A stretch of 64,000 nt of DNA from JAAYDS01 sp012729155 (GTDB lineage Bacteria; Chloroflexota; Anaerolineae; UBA1429), in the NCBI GenBank assembly GCA_036774405.1, contig DAIPBO010000017.1, forward strand, positions 5,480 through 69,479, read 5' to 3'. Position 1 is the stretch's first letter; every line of letters starts with the position of its first letter. Positions 50,519 to 58,436 of the stretch are shown piece after piece. Under the pieces are notes generated by a model. The model did no database searches. It was not told the DNA's origin and saw nothing but the letters and a program-made list of their open reading frames with translations. The translations under genes and the position numbers were made by a program.

Positions 50519-50565
50519 GACGTCAGTGGCGGTTCGCGGGGACGGCGCGGCGCGCGGGGGACGAA

Positions 50566-50591
50566 CAAGGGGCGGCACAGGCCGCCCCTTG
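50566..50591 (-). terminator. Hairpin after the monooxygenase-fold gene
   Basis: CAAGGGGCGGC and GCCGCCCCTTG separated by four bases, eleven perfect pairs, 14 bases after the stop at 50606. Confidence 0.78.
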
Positions 50592-50605
50592 AGGAGCGCG
50601 AGGAG

Positions 50606-50920
50606 CTACTTCCACTCGCAGTCGCTGGGGAAGATGTTCACACAGCGCGCGACGCTGCTGGGCGCCGCCAGCCATTCCTGTTTGAGCGTCTCACGATACT
50701 TGGCAAAGTGCGGCGTGGCCTGATGCGCCTTGAAGGCGTCCTCGTCGTCGTACACCTCGTAAAAGTAAAAGGTGTTGGGGTTCTGCTCATCCTCGAGAAA
50801 GTCAAAGCGGCGGCAGCCGGGCTCGGTGTTGGTCGAGCCGTCGGCATCGAGCTTGCCGACAGCGATGAACTGGTCGCGGAACTCGGGTTTGATCTGGAAC
50901 TTTACCACCAGAACGCGCAT
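50606..50920 (-). CDS. Antibiotic biosynthesis monooxygenase (ABM) domain protein
   Basis: A 104-residue ferredoxin-like-fold protein. 'MRVLVVKFQIKPEFRDQFIA' is the first strand/helix and 'NTEPGCRRFDFLEDEQNPNT' then 'YEVYDDEDAFKAHQATPHFA' the core, including the Glu-Pro-Gly-Cys and His-x-x-x-x-x-Phe-like motifs of ABM/quinol monooxygenase relatives (YgiN-like). It may oxidise quinols or scavenge small electrophiles. GGAGG precedes the ATG by five bases, and a TTGCGC/CACAAT promoter (50950-50978) lies upstream. Confidence 0.88.
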   Translation of the reverse strand: MRVLVVKFQIKPEFRDQFIAVGKLDADGSTNTEPGCRRFDFLEDEQNPNTFYFYEVYDDEDAFKAHQATPHFAKYRETLKQEWLAAPSSVARCVNIFPSDCEWK

Positions 50921-51249
50921 CGAAACCTCCACTACAAAAGGGTTGCCGCATTGTGGCACAGGCGGGGCTGGCGCGCAAGCGGGGCAGGGCGCCGCGCAAC
51001 TGGCCGCTCGTCGCTCGGGCGCACGGTGGGCCGCCGCCCAGCCAGAACCTGACTTTGCCGCTGGCGAATGATGCCCACAGCCAACAAACACAAATAGGAT
51101 AGTTAGACAGGCACTCGTACAGTAATGCGTCAATGAACACAAAAGTCTGACATAAGCAGTTAGTTTAACCATAATGACTGATATAAATGATTGTGTAATA
51201 ACCTAAAACCTGATAGACTGGGCCAGTTTGTGTTGATAGGGGGGATGTG
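50921..51249. other. AT-rich intergenic island
   Basis: No gene is visible. The part from about 51070 to 51240 is strikingly AT-rich against the strongly GC-rich surroundings. A plus-strand promoter TTGTGT (51191-51196), 17-bp spacer, TAGACT (51214-51219) precedes the PKD-protein gene. The monooxygenase promoter sits at its other end. Confidence 0.8.
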
Positions 51250-52347
51250 ATGCGAAAGCTGCTGCTCTGTGCCGTGGCTCTGGTGGTGCTGCTGGGGGTG
51301 GGGGCGGGCACGGCGGCTGGCCAGTCGCCAGCTTTGCCCGACTGCAACTGGCAGTGCACCTCGAGCGAGGTGACCATCGCATCGTTCTACCTGGGCGACG
51401 CCGAAGGCGACATTTTGGCGAGCTGCTCGCTGGGCGATACCGTCGCCGCCACCGTGTGGGCAGAGGTGGCCAGCGGCCAGGCCGCCCAGACGCTCTATGG
51501 TATCTCGATCGCGGCCAGGGTGTGGGTCAATGGCGTCGAGCAGACGCCCATCGCCGTTTGCGCGCTAGACACCCTGGCGGGCGGCGCCAGCCAGGATGTG
51601 GCGCTGGGGCAGGTGCAGCTCGCCTGTGGCGCCGAGGCGATGCTCACCGATGTGCTGCTGATCTACCGCACCAGCCTGGGCGACGGCGCCACAGGCTGCC
51701 CCGCGAGCGCGAACTGTCAGGACTATACGCCGGCCAGTTGCGGCCGCCAGCCTCAGGTGCTGCTGCAGCCGCGCACGCTGCTGGTCGACTTTGACTTTGA
51801 ACCAAGCTGCGCGCCGCAGGGGCGCACCACGTTCAGGTCTGTCGTGGCCAACAACCTCAGGCCCGTGTCTTTTGCCTGGGATTTCGGCGATGGCAGCACC
51901 TCGACCCAGGCCCACCCGAGTCGCAGCTATGCCGCGCCAGGCCCCTATACCGTATCGCTGACGGTGGTTGAGGAGCCAGCAGCCACCGAGAACGCCGTGC
52001 AGGCCAGCACCAGCAAGTCGGTGGAGATCGGAGCGTGCCCGCCCACGCTCACGCCGACGCCGCAACTGCCCACGGCCACGCCCGCGCCGACAGTGGCGTC
52101 GCTTACGCCGACGGTAATGGCGCCCGACCCGACGGCCACCAGGCGCGCCAGCACCAGGTCGCCATCGGTTTCGACGCAGCCGACCGCCACGGCCACCCCC
52201 GAGCCTGTGATCGAGATGCCTGCGCTGCCCGAGACGCTGCCGCCGGCGGGCACGGCGTCGCTGCCGCTCTGGCCGGTGCTATCGCTGGGGGCGGGCTCGC
52301 TGCTGGGGCTCGCAGGCTGGGCGTTCAGGCGGCATCTGCGTCGCTAA
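51250..52347 (+). CDS. PKD-domain surface protein with LPxTG-like C-terminal sorting signal
   Basis: A 365-residue exported protein (signal peptide ends near 'GTAAGQ'). Residues 25-190 form a Cys-containing beta domain; a PKD domain follows at about 190-255 with the signature 'FAWDFGDGSTSTQAHPSRSY'. A Thr/Pro stalk (about 260-320) leads to a C-terminal sorting-like motif 'LPETLPPAGTASLPLWP', then a hydrophobic helix and 'RRHLRR'. This is the LPxTG-type layout with Pro-Ala-Gly-Thr in place of Thr-Gly, as seen in Chloroflexota and Actinobacteria. ATG at 51250 chosen over a GTG three bases earlier. No sortase lies in the window. Confidence 0.8.
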   Translation: MRKLLLCAVALVVLLGVGAGTAAGQSPALPDCNWQCTSSEVTIASFYLGDAEGDILASCSLGDTVAATVWAEVASGQAAQTLYGISIAARVWVNGVEQTPIAVCALDTLAGGASQDVALGQVQLACGAEAMLTDVLLIYRTSLGDGATGCPASANCQDYTPASCGRQPQVLLQPRTLLVDFDFEPSCAPQGRTTFRSVVANNLRPVSFAWDFGDGSTSTQAHPSRSYAAPGPYTVSLTVVEEPAATENAVQASTSKSVEIGACPPTLTPTPQLPTATPAPTVASLTPTVMAPDPTATRRASTRSPSVSTQPTATATPEPVIEMPALPETLPPAGTASLPLWPVLSLGAGSLLGLAGWAFRRHLRR

Positions 52348-52374
52348 AGGCCAGCCAGGCGCCAGAGAACGCAG

Positions 52375-52400
52375 CAGGGCCCGCCATGTGGCGGGCCCTG
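52375..52400. terminator. Bidirectional terminator
   Basis: CAGGGCCCGCC and GGCGGGCCCTG separated by ATGT, eleven perfect pairs, between the convergent PKD-protein and URO-D-family genes. Confidence 0.8.
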
Positions 52401-52424
52401 TGCTGTTTGGCGCAACGCAGCGCG

Positions 52425-53495
52425 TCAGGCGTAGACGCCGTACTGCTGCACCTCATCGAGAAAGGCCTCGATGTTCTCCCACGAGACGTCGGGCTCGAGC
52501 ACGTGCGTGGGCGCGATGAGAAAGCCGCCGCCGGCGCCCAGGATGTCGATCAGCCGGCGAACCTCGGCGCGCACCTCGTCTGGCGTGCCAAAGGGCATGG
52601 TGGTCTGCGTGCCCATGCCGCCGTAGAACGCCAGGGCATCGCCAAAGTCGCGCTTGAGCGCGGCGATGTCGAGGCATTCGGGCTGCACCGGGTTGAGCAC
52701 GTCCAGGCCGATCTCGATCAGCTCGGGGATGATGGTGGTGATGTCGCCATCTGAATGGTAGGTGATGATGACGTCGGGGTTGACGGCCTTGGCCGCGGCC
52801 CACACCTCGGCCCAGCGCGGCTTGAACCACTCGCGCCACATGGCCGGGCTCATGATCATGCCCTTTTGGCTGCCCACGTCGTCGCCGGTGGCGATGGCGT
52901 CGACGCCCGCCTCGGCGAACTTGACGGCGCGATAGACCTGTCGCGCGGTGATCTCGTCGAGCAGGCGCGTGGCGAATGCCTTGTTGAGGCGCATGTCGAG
53001 GAACAGCTGCTCCATCGAGCGGATGTACCAAGAGTACTCAAAGATGTGGCCCACGCTGCCCACGGCCCAGTAGCCCTGCTCGTGCAACTCGGCCACGCGC
53101 TCGGGCACGCCCTCAAAGCGGTAGGCGGGGGTGAAATCGGGAAAGGGCCAGTCGTCGAGCTCGGAGGCGTCGCGCAGGTTGATCATCGGGTAGACGTATT
53201 CGGTAAAGTGGAAAAAGCTGCCGGGCTTTTCGGTGAGGCCCCACTCGTCGCTGGTGGTGCCGGGAGGCAGATCTGTGGGCAGATAGCGCGCAAAGTCGGG
53301 CGGCTCGAGGCTGGGTTTGAACCCGACGTGGCGCATCTCCAGATCAAAGGCCTCTTCGGCACGGGTGTGGCCGGTGCGCTCGACCAGCTGCTGCTGCAGG
53401 TAGGGCGTAAAGCCCAGATGACGCGGCACGCGGTCGGGCACCTGGCGGCGAAAGGCCGCGCCCACACGCTGACGGGGGGTCATGGCTCCTGGCAT
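52425..53495 (-). CDS. Uroporphyrinogen-decarboxylase-family protein (second member)
   Basis: A 356-residue URO-D superfamily protein. It opens 'MTPRQRVGAAFRRQVPDRV' and has 'AIATGDDVGSQKGMIMSPAM' and 'IITYHSDGDITTIIPELIEI', the same non-heme class as the gene at 7492. Start chosen at 53495 (AGGAG six bases upstream, spacing good); internal ATG at 53483 also possible. It lies downstream of the first sugar-binding gene's terminator, so is probably independently transcribed, but its position beside three binding proteins suggests the pathway handles a sugar or methylated compound imported by them. Confidence 0.82.
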   Translation of the reverse strand: MPGAMTPRQRVGAAFRRQVPDRVPRHLGFTPYLQQQLVERTGHTRAEEAFDLEMRHVGFKPSLEPPDFARYLPTDLPPGTTSDEWGLTEKPGSFFHFTEYVYPMINLRDASELDDWPFPDFTPAYRFEGVPERVAELHEQGYWAVGSVGHIFEYSWYIRSMEQLFLDMRLNKAFATRLLDEITARQVYRAVKFAEAGVDAIATGDDVGSQKGMIMSPAMWREWFKPRWAEVWAAAKAVNPDVIITYHSDGDITTIIPELIEIGLDVLNPVQPECLDIAALKRDFGDALAFYGGMGTQTTMPFGTPDEVRAEVRRLIDILGAGGGFLIAPTHVLEPDVSWENIEAFLDEVQQYGVYA

Positions 53496-53527
53496 GATGT
53501 CACTCCTGGTTACGATGTTGTGAAACA

Positions 53528-53563
53528 TGACCGACGGGTGGGGCAGGCCCCACCCGTCGGTCA
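53528..53563 (-). terminator. Terminator of the first sugar-binding gene
   Basis: TGACCGACGGGTGGGGC and GGCCCCACCCGTCGGTCA arms around a single-base loop, nearly perfect over 17 pairs, 20 bases after the stop at 53583. Confidence 0.83.
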
Positions 53564-53582
53564 GTATACACCAAAACGCGGG

Positions 53583-54995
53583 CTAGGCCGTGCCCCACTT
53601 TTCCTTCCAACCAGACTCTTCCCACTCGGCCTCGACGTCTCTCTGGAAGGCGTCCATGGCCTCCTTGGCAGTCACCTCATCGCGGAACACCTGCTCGCGG
53701 TACTGGGCGAACTTGGTGCCCATGAAAGAGCCGATGGGGATATAGTTGCCGCCATAAGAATGGGTGAACTCGCTGGCTGAGTCGAGGTAGAACTGCAGGC
53801 CAGGGTACTGACTGCCGTCGACCTGTGCCACATACTCTTTGACGGCTGGCAACCAGCCGATTTCGTTAAAGACGATGTCGCAGAACGCCTTGGTCTGCAG
53901 CATCTCGATGATCGGGAAGGCCTCCTGGGCGTGCTCGCCTTCGGAGAACAGGCTGGTGACGTGGCCGCTAAAGCACTGCACCTTGTCGCCCTTGCGGAAG
54001 GCCGGCACTGGCACCCAGGTGGCCACGTTGAGAGCTGATACCTCGGGCTTTTCCTTGAACGTTTCGCCGGGGTGCCAATAGCCCTCGATGAGCAATGCCT
54101 GGACTTCGGCGTTGAAGGAGCCGCCCCAGGTGCCCTGGCCCTCGACGGAGCGCATGCCCTGCAGGTTGTCGGCGCCCATGTAGCGGATGAACTCGGCGCA
54201 CGTCTCAACCGCGTCGACAAGCTTTTCGTCGTTGAGGTTGAACGTGCCCGTGGCCTCATCAAAGAAGGCAACATCCCACAGCTCGGGGATGGTCCAGCCA
54301 TCCATACCGGGGCCAGTGCCGCCCTCAGCGTCGTAGGGGTCGATGCCAAACTGGATCAGGTTGCCCGCCGCGTCGAACTTGGTGAGCGTCTTGTGCCACT
54401 CAAAGAGCTCGTCCCAGGTGGTGGGCGGGTTTTCGACGTCGAGGCCTGCCTCGCCGATGAGCCGTTTGTTCATATTGAGGCCGCGCCGCACATAGCACTC
54501 GTGGGCGGGCACGCCATATTGCATGCCCTGCCACTGGCCACCCGTCCAGTTTTCGGCAAAGAACATGTCGGGACTGAGCTTGCTTGAGGCTTCGACAAAG
54601 GGCGTCAGGTCCATGAGCTTGCCGCCCATGGCAAAATCGAACTGGGGGCCAAGGTCGCCCACGTCGGGCGGCGTGCCGGCGGCCACTGCGGTGCGGCCAG
54701 CATCGCCGCCGCGGCCGGTGCCAAACTCGATCTCAAAGCCCTGGGCCTCGATGGCCTGCCACTCTGCGGTGGCCCGAAGGGCTTCTTCACAAGCCTGGAT
54801 TTGGTTCCAGAAGAGGTGGTACTTGAGCAGTACCTTGTCTTTGGCTGCGGGCGCTGCCGGTTGCTCGGCGGGCTTGGCGGGCTCGGGCGCGGCCTCTGCA
54901 GGGGCGGGCGTGGCCTTGGGGGCGCAGGCGGCCAGGGCCATGCCGGCAGCGCCAAAGGCGGCCATTTGCACGAAGGTACGACGTGAGAGCTTCAT
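53583..54995 (-). CDS. Sugar ABC transporter substrate-binding lipoprotein 1
   Basis: A 470-residue extracellular solute-binding protein. 'KLSRRTFVQMAAFGAAGMAL' is a Tat/lipoprotein leader with the lipobox ending in 'AAC' near residue 24, followed by a Pro/Ala linker. The binding domain shows 'FGTGRGGDAGRTAVAAGTPP' and 'DVGDLGPQFDFAMGGKLMDL' in the N-lobe hinge, and 'ALLIEGYWHPGETFKEKPEV' and 'YLDSASEFTHSYGGNYIP' in the C-lobe. It captures an oligosaccharide or sugar acid for an ABC importer not present here. It is about as similar to the two paralogues at 55217 and 56846 as they are to one another. It has its own TTGACA promoter (55076-55081) and terminator. Confidence 0.9.
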   Translation of the reverse strand: MKLSRRTFVQMAAFGAAGMALAACAPKATPAPAEAAPEPAKPAEQPAAPAAKDKVLLKYHLFWNQIQACEEALRATAEWQAIEAQGFEIEFGTGRGGDAGRTAVAAGTPPDVGDLGPQFDFAMGGKLMDLTPFVEASSKLSPDMFFAENWTGGQWQGMQYGVPAHECYVRRGLNMNKRLIGEAGLDVENPPTTWDELFEWHKTLTKFDAAGNLIQFGIDPYDAEGGTGPGMDGWTIPELWDVAFFDEATGTFNLNDEKLVDAVETCAEFIRYMGADNLQGMRSVEGQGTWGGSFNAEVQALLIEGYWHPGETFKEKPEVSALNVATWVPVPAFRKGDKVQCFSGHVTSLFSEGEHAQEAFPIIEMLQTKAFCDIVFNEIGWLPAVKEYVAQVDGSQYPGLQFYLDSASEFTHSYGGNYIPIGSFMGTKFAQYREQVFRDEVTAKEAMDAFQRDVEAEWEESGWKEKWGTA

Positions 54996-55052
54996 CTTGT
55001 TCGCCTCCCTGGGCTGAACTCACTGCCGTGCCGACGCTTGGCACGTATGGAT

Positions 55053-55081
55053 ATCATGACTGACGCGCAACGTTCTGTCAA
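55053..55081 (-). promoter_or_regulatory. Promoter of sugar-binding gene 1
   Basis: Minus-strand TTGACA (55076-55081), 17-bp spacer, CATGAT (55053-55058), about 60 bases before the start at 54995. Confidence 0.62.
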
Positions 55082-55165
55082 GGTTTGGAGGCGTAAAACA
55101 ACGATATCTGACCCAAGGGTGCACCATGCGCAAACGGGTTTCGGGGCAGCGGCCAGGCAAATAGA

Positions 55166-55193
55166 AACGGGTGGGGCTCAGGCCCCACCCGTT
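55166..55193 (-). terminator. Terminator of sugar-binding gene 2
   Basis: AACGGGTGGGGC and GCCCCACCCGTT around a four-base loop, twelve perfect pairs, 24 bases after the stop at 55217. Confidence 0.8.
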
Positions 55194-55216
55194 GTAGGTC
55201 GTTGCAGAGAACAGGC

Positions 55217-56623
55217 TTACGCCTGGCCCCACCGATCGGCCCAACCCGACTCGACCCATTCGGACTCGACGTCCTTCTGGAACTGGTCGGCGGCCTCTTG
55301 AGCGGTCATCGCGTCGCGGTAGACCTGCTCGCGATACTGGATGTACTTGGTCTCGACAAACGAGCGGATGGGCACCTGGTTGTCATAGTACCGGTGCGTG
55401 GCCTCGTCGGCCGATTTGAGCACGAACTCGAGGCCGGGGAACTTGGTCCCATCGACGGTGGCGATATAGTCAGCCTGGCCGGGCAGCCAGCCGATGCCTT
55501 CAAAGATCAGGTCGCAGGCGGCCTTGCTGTTCAAGAACTCGATGATGGGGAAGGCGTACTGTGCGTTCTCACCCTCGGCGAACAGCGAAGTCACGTGGCC
55601 CGAGTAGGTCTGGACCTTGTCGCCATCGCGCCAGGCGGGCACAGGCACCCACGAAGAGGCGATCTTTTCAGCGACCTCTGGCTTTTCCTTGACGGTCTCG
55701 CCCGAGTGCCAGTAGCCCTCGATGATCATGGCCTGGACCTCGGCGTTGAACGAGCCGCCCCAGGTGCCCTGACCCTCGACGGAGCGCATGCCCTGCAGGT
55801 TGTCGGGGCCCATGTGGCGCACGAACTCGGCGTAGGCGTCCAGCGCCTCGACCATACGCTCGTGGTTCACGGCAAAGGTGCCGGTGGCCTCGTCGAACCA
55901 GGGGATGTCCCACAGGTCGGCGATGCACCAACCGTCGCCGCCAGGGCCCGTGCCGCCCTCGGCGTCAAACGGGTCGATGCCGAACTGGGTCAGGTTGCCC
56001 GCGGCGTCGAACACGGTCAGCTTTTTGTGCCACTCAAACAGCTCTTCCCACGTGGTGGGCGGGTTGTCATTATCGAGGCCGGCGTTGGCCACCATCTCTT
56101 TGTTCCAGTAGAGGACGCGGCGCACAAAGCCCTCATGGGCCGGCACGCCATACTGCACGCCCTGCCACTGGCCCTGCACCCAGTTCTGCTCGTAGAACAT
56201 CTCGGGGCTGATCTTTTCCGAGGCGTCGACGAACGGGGCCAGGTCCATCAGCTTGCCACCCAGGGCAAAGTCGAGGGTGAAGCCGAGGTCGCCCACGTCG
56301 GGGGGAGTGCCGGCGGCCACAGCCGTCTTGCCAGCATCGCCACCGCGGCCGGTGCCGAACTCGATCTCGAGGCCCGACTCTTCCATGGCTTTCCACTCAT
56401 CGGTGGCGCGGAAGGGCTCTTCGAGCGCTTGCGGCTGGTTCCAGAAGATGTGATACTTGATCAGCTTCTTTTCGCCTGAAGCGGGAGCAGCGGGCTGGTC
56501 GCCCGGTTGCGCGGCAGGCGCGTCACTGGGGGTCTCGGTGGCCTTGGGGGCGCAGGCAACCAGAGCCAGGCCTGTAGCGCCAAGGGCGGCAGTGGCTAGA
56601 AACGAACGACGTGTAAACTTCAT
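55217..56623 (-). CDS. Sugar ABC transporter substrate-binding lipoprotein 2
   Basis: A 468-residue paralogue of the neighbouring binding proteins, 'KFTRRSFLATAALGATGLAL' leader with lipobox 'LVAC'. It keeps 'FGTGRGGDAGKTAVAAGTPP', 'GMRSVEGQGTWGGSFNAEVQ' and 'EGYWHSGETVKEKPEV', but differs where the hinge Cys-Glu 'HECYVRRGLN' of paralogues 1 and 3 reads 'HEGFVRRVLY' and the linker is shorter. It probably binds a related but distinct sugar. Start at 56623 is set by GGAAGG. It has a TTGACA/CAAGAT promoter and its own terminator. No permease or ATPase is adjacent. Confidence 0.9.
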   Translation of the reverse strand: MKFTRRSFLATAALGATGLALVACAPKATETPSDAPAAQPGDQPAAPASGEKKLIKYHIFWNQPQALEEPFRATDEWKAMEESGLEIEFGTGRGGDAGKTAVAAGTPPDVGDLGFTLDFALGGKLMDLAPFVDASEKISPEMFYEQNWVQGQWQGVQYGVPAHEGFVRRVLYWNKEMVANAGLDNDNPPTTWEELFEWHKKLTVFDAAGNLTQFGIDPFDAEGGTGPGGDGWCIADLWDIPWFDEATGTFAVNHERMVEALDAYAEFVRHMGPDNLQGMRSVEGQGTWGGSFNAEVQAMIIEGYWHSGETVKEKPEVAEKIASSWVPVPAWRDGDKVQTYSGHVTSLFAEGENAQYAFPIIEFLNSKAACDLIFEGIGWLPGQADYIATVDGTKFPGLEFVLKSADEATHRYYDNQVPIRSFVETKYIQYREQVYRDAMTAQEAADQFQKDVESEWVESGWADRWGQA

Positions 56624-56681
56624 TACCTTCCTCTCCCAATACATGATCTCGATGGTGCGCCCCTTTGGGCACACGCTCTCC

Positions 56682-56710
56682 ATCTTGCACGATAGCAGCA
56701 GTCTTGTCAA
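56682..56710 (-). promoter_or_regulatory. Promoter of sugar-binding gene 2
   Basis: Minus-strand TTGACA (56705-56710), 17-bp spacer, CAAGAT (56682-56687). Confidence 0.62.
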
Positions 56711-56780
56711 GCCGCAGCGCGCTGGGGCATAAACCTCGTTCAAGGCGACATAAAGCGTGCAACGTCTTGCAGGAGAGCAC

Positions 56781-56808
56781 AACGGGCGCTGCCTGTGCAG
56801 CGCCCGTT
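56781..56808 (-). terminator. Terminator of sugar-binding gene 3
   Basis: AACGGGCGCTGC and GCAGCGCCCGTT around a four-base loop, twelve perfect pairs, 38 bases after the stop at 56846. Confidence 0.8.
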
Positions 56809-56845
56809 GCAGTGGCCCTGTGGCCAGCTTGAGAACGTTTGAGCG

Positions 56846-58267
56846 TCAGGCCTGGCCCCACTTGTCCTTCCAGCCAGACTCTTCCCACTCGGTCTCGACG
56901 TCTTTTTGCCAGGCGTCCATGGCCTCCTTAGCGGTCATCGCATCGCGGTACACCTGCTCCTCATACTGATAGCCCTTGGTCGAGATAAAGGAGCGGATGG
57001 GGATGATGTTGTCGCCATAGGCATGGGTGCAGCTCTTGGCCGAGTCGAGGTAGAACTGCAGGCCGGGGAACTTGCTGGCATCGACGCCGTCGATGTACTC
57101 TTGGAAGGCCGGCAGCCAGCCGATGGTGTCAAAGATGATGTCGCAGATCGCCTTGGACTGCAGCATCTCGATGACGGGAAAGGCCTCTTTGGCATGCTCG
57201 CCCTCGAGGAAGAGGCCGGTGGCGTGGCCGTTGAACCCCTGGATCTTGTCGCCCGCGCGATAGTCTGGCATGGGGATCCAGGTGGCCACGTTGTACTGGG
57301 CCACTTCGGGCTTTTCCTTGACGGTCTCGCCGGGGTGCCAGTAGCCCTCAAAGATCATGGCCTGGACCTCGGCGTTGTACGAGCCGCCCCAGGTGCCCTG
57401 GCCCTCGACGGAGCGCATGCCCTGCAGGTTGTCGGCGCCCATGTGGCGGATGAACTCTGCCATGGTGTCGACGGCCTCGACGAACTTTTCGTCGTTGAGG
57501 GCAAAGGTGCCGGTGGCCGGGTCAAAGGCGTTGGTGATGTCAAAGACCTCTTTGAGGAACCAGCCATCGGTGTCGCAGATGGCGTCGCCGACGGCGTCGT
57601 AGGGGTCGATGCCAAAGCGCACCAGGTTGCCGGCCGAGTCGAACTCGGTGAGCTTGACGTGCCAGTCGAACAGCTCGGTCAGGGTCTGGGGCGGGTTGTT
57701 GATGTCGAGGCCCGCCTCGCCGATCAGGCGCGAGTTCATATTGAGGCCGCGCCGCACATAGCACTCGTGGGCGGGCACGCCATACTGCACACCCTGCCAC
57801 TGGGCATGGGCGTTGGTCCAGTTGCCCTCAAAGAACTTTTCTGGCTTGACGACCTCGCTGGCCTCGACATAGGGGCCCAGGTCCATCATCTTGCCGCCGA
57901 GGATAAAGTCAAAGTGCGGGCCGAGGTCGCCCACATCGGGCGGGGTGCCGGCGGCCACCGCGGTGCGACCGGCATCGCCACCACGGCCGGTGCCGAACTC
58001 GATCTCATAGCCCTGGGCCTCGATGGCCTGCCACTCTTCTGTGGCGCGGAAGGCCGGCTCGCAGGCCTGGGGCTGGTTCCAGAAGATGTGATATTTGAGC
58101 AGAACTTTTTCCTTGGCCGCGGGGGCAGCCGGTTGCTCGGCGGGCTTGGCAGCCTCGGGAGCGGCCTCTGCAGGGGCGGGGGTCGCTTTGGGGGCGCAGG
58201 CGGCCAGGGCCATGCCGGCGGCGCCAAAGGCGGCCATTTGCACAAAGGTACGACGTGACAGCTTCAT
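56846..58267 (-). CDS. Sugar ABC transporter substrate-binding lipoprotein 3
   Basis: A 473-residue paralogue whose leader is nearly identical to that of paralogue 1 ('KLSRRTFVQMAAFGAAGMAL'), pointing to recent duplication. Within the mature protein the closest match is also paralogue 1 ('HECYVRRGLNMN'), with an extra Asn-Ala-His insertion near residue 160 and a distinct middle segment around residue 245. It should bind a sugar for an ABC importer encoded elsewhere. GAGGAGGACAAG precedes the ATG at 58267. A perfect 15-bp palindrome overlaps its -10 box. Confidence 0.9.
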   Translation of the reverse strand: MKLSRRTFVQMAAFGAAGMALAACAPKATPAPAEAAPEAAKPAEQPAAPAAKEKVLLKYHIFWNQPQACEPAFRATEEWQAIEAQGYEIEFGTGRGGDAGRTAVAAGTPPDVGDLGPHFDFILGGKMMDLGPYVEASEVVKPEKFFEGNWTNAHAQWQGVQYGVPAHECYVRRGLNMNSRLIGEAGLDINNPPQTLTELFDWHVKLTEFDSAGNLVRFGIDPYDAVGDAICDTDGWFLKEVFDITNAFDPATGTFALNDEKFVEAVDTMAEFIRHMGADNLQGMRSVEGQGTWGGSYNAEVQAMIFEGYWHPGETVKEKPEVAQYNVATWIPMPDYRAGDKIQGFNGHATGLFLEGEHAKEAFPVIEMLQSKAICDIIFDTIGWLPAFQEYIDGVDASKFPGLQFYLDSAKSCTHAYGDNIIPIRSFISTKGYQYEEQVYRDAMTAKEAMDAWQKDVETEWEESGWKDKWGQA

Positions 58268-58315
58268 CTTGTCCTCCTCCACCTGAACCGTTATTCGCGG
58301 CGTTCTCGCCGCTCA

Positions 58316-58349
58316 TGCTCATGATGAGCACTTCAAACGAATATGTCAA
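58316..58349 (-). promoter_or_regulatory. Promoter and operator of sugar-binding gene 3
   Basis: Minus-strand TTGACA (58344-58349), 17-bp spacer, CATCAT (58321-58326). A perfect 7-1-7 palindrome TGCTCATGATGAGCA (58316-58330) covers the -10 box, as LacI/GntR-type repressor sites often do. Confidence 0.68.
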
Positions 58350-58436
58350 GCGGTTCTCGTCTCTTTCTGGCGGTTTCGTCTTTGGAGCGCGCTGCCGGGC
58401 GGCCTAGAATCGGCGCAGCATAATGTGAGGCAGACC

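Noticed and set aside
56640..56760. Alternative longer N-terminus of sugar-binding protein 2
   Set aside because: It would precede a complete Tat/lipoprotein leader and overlap the promoter.
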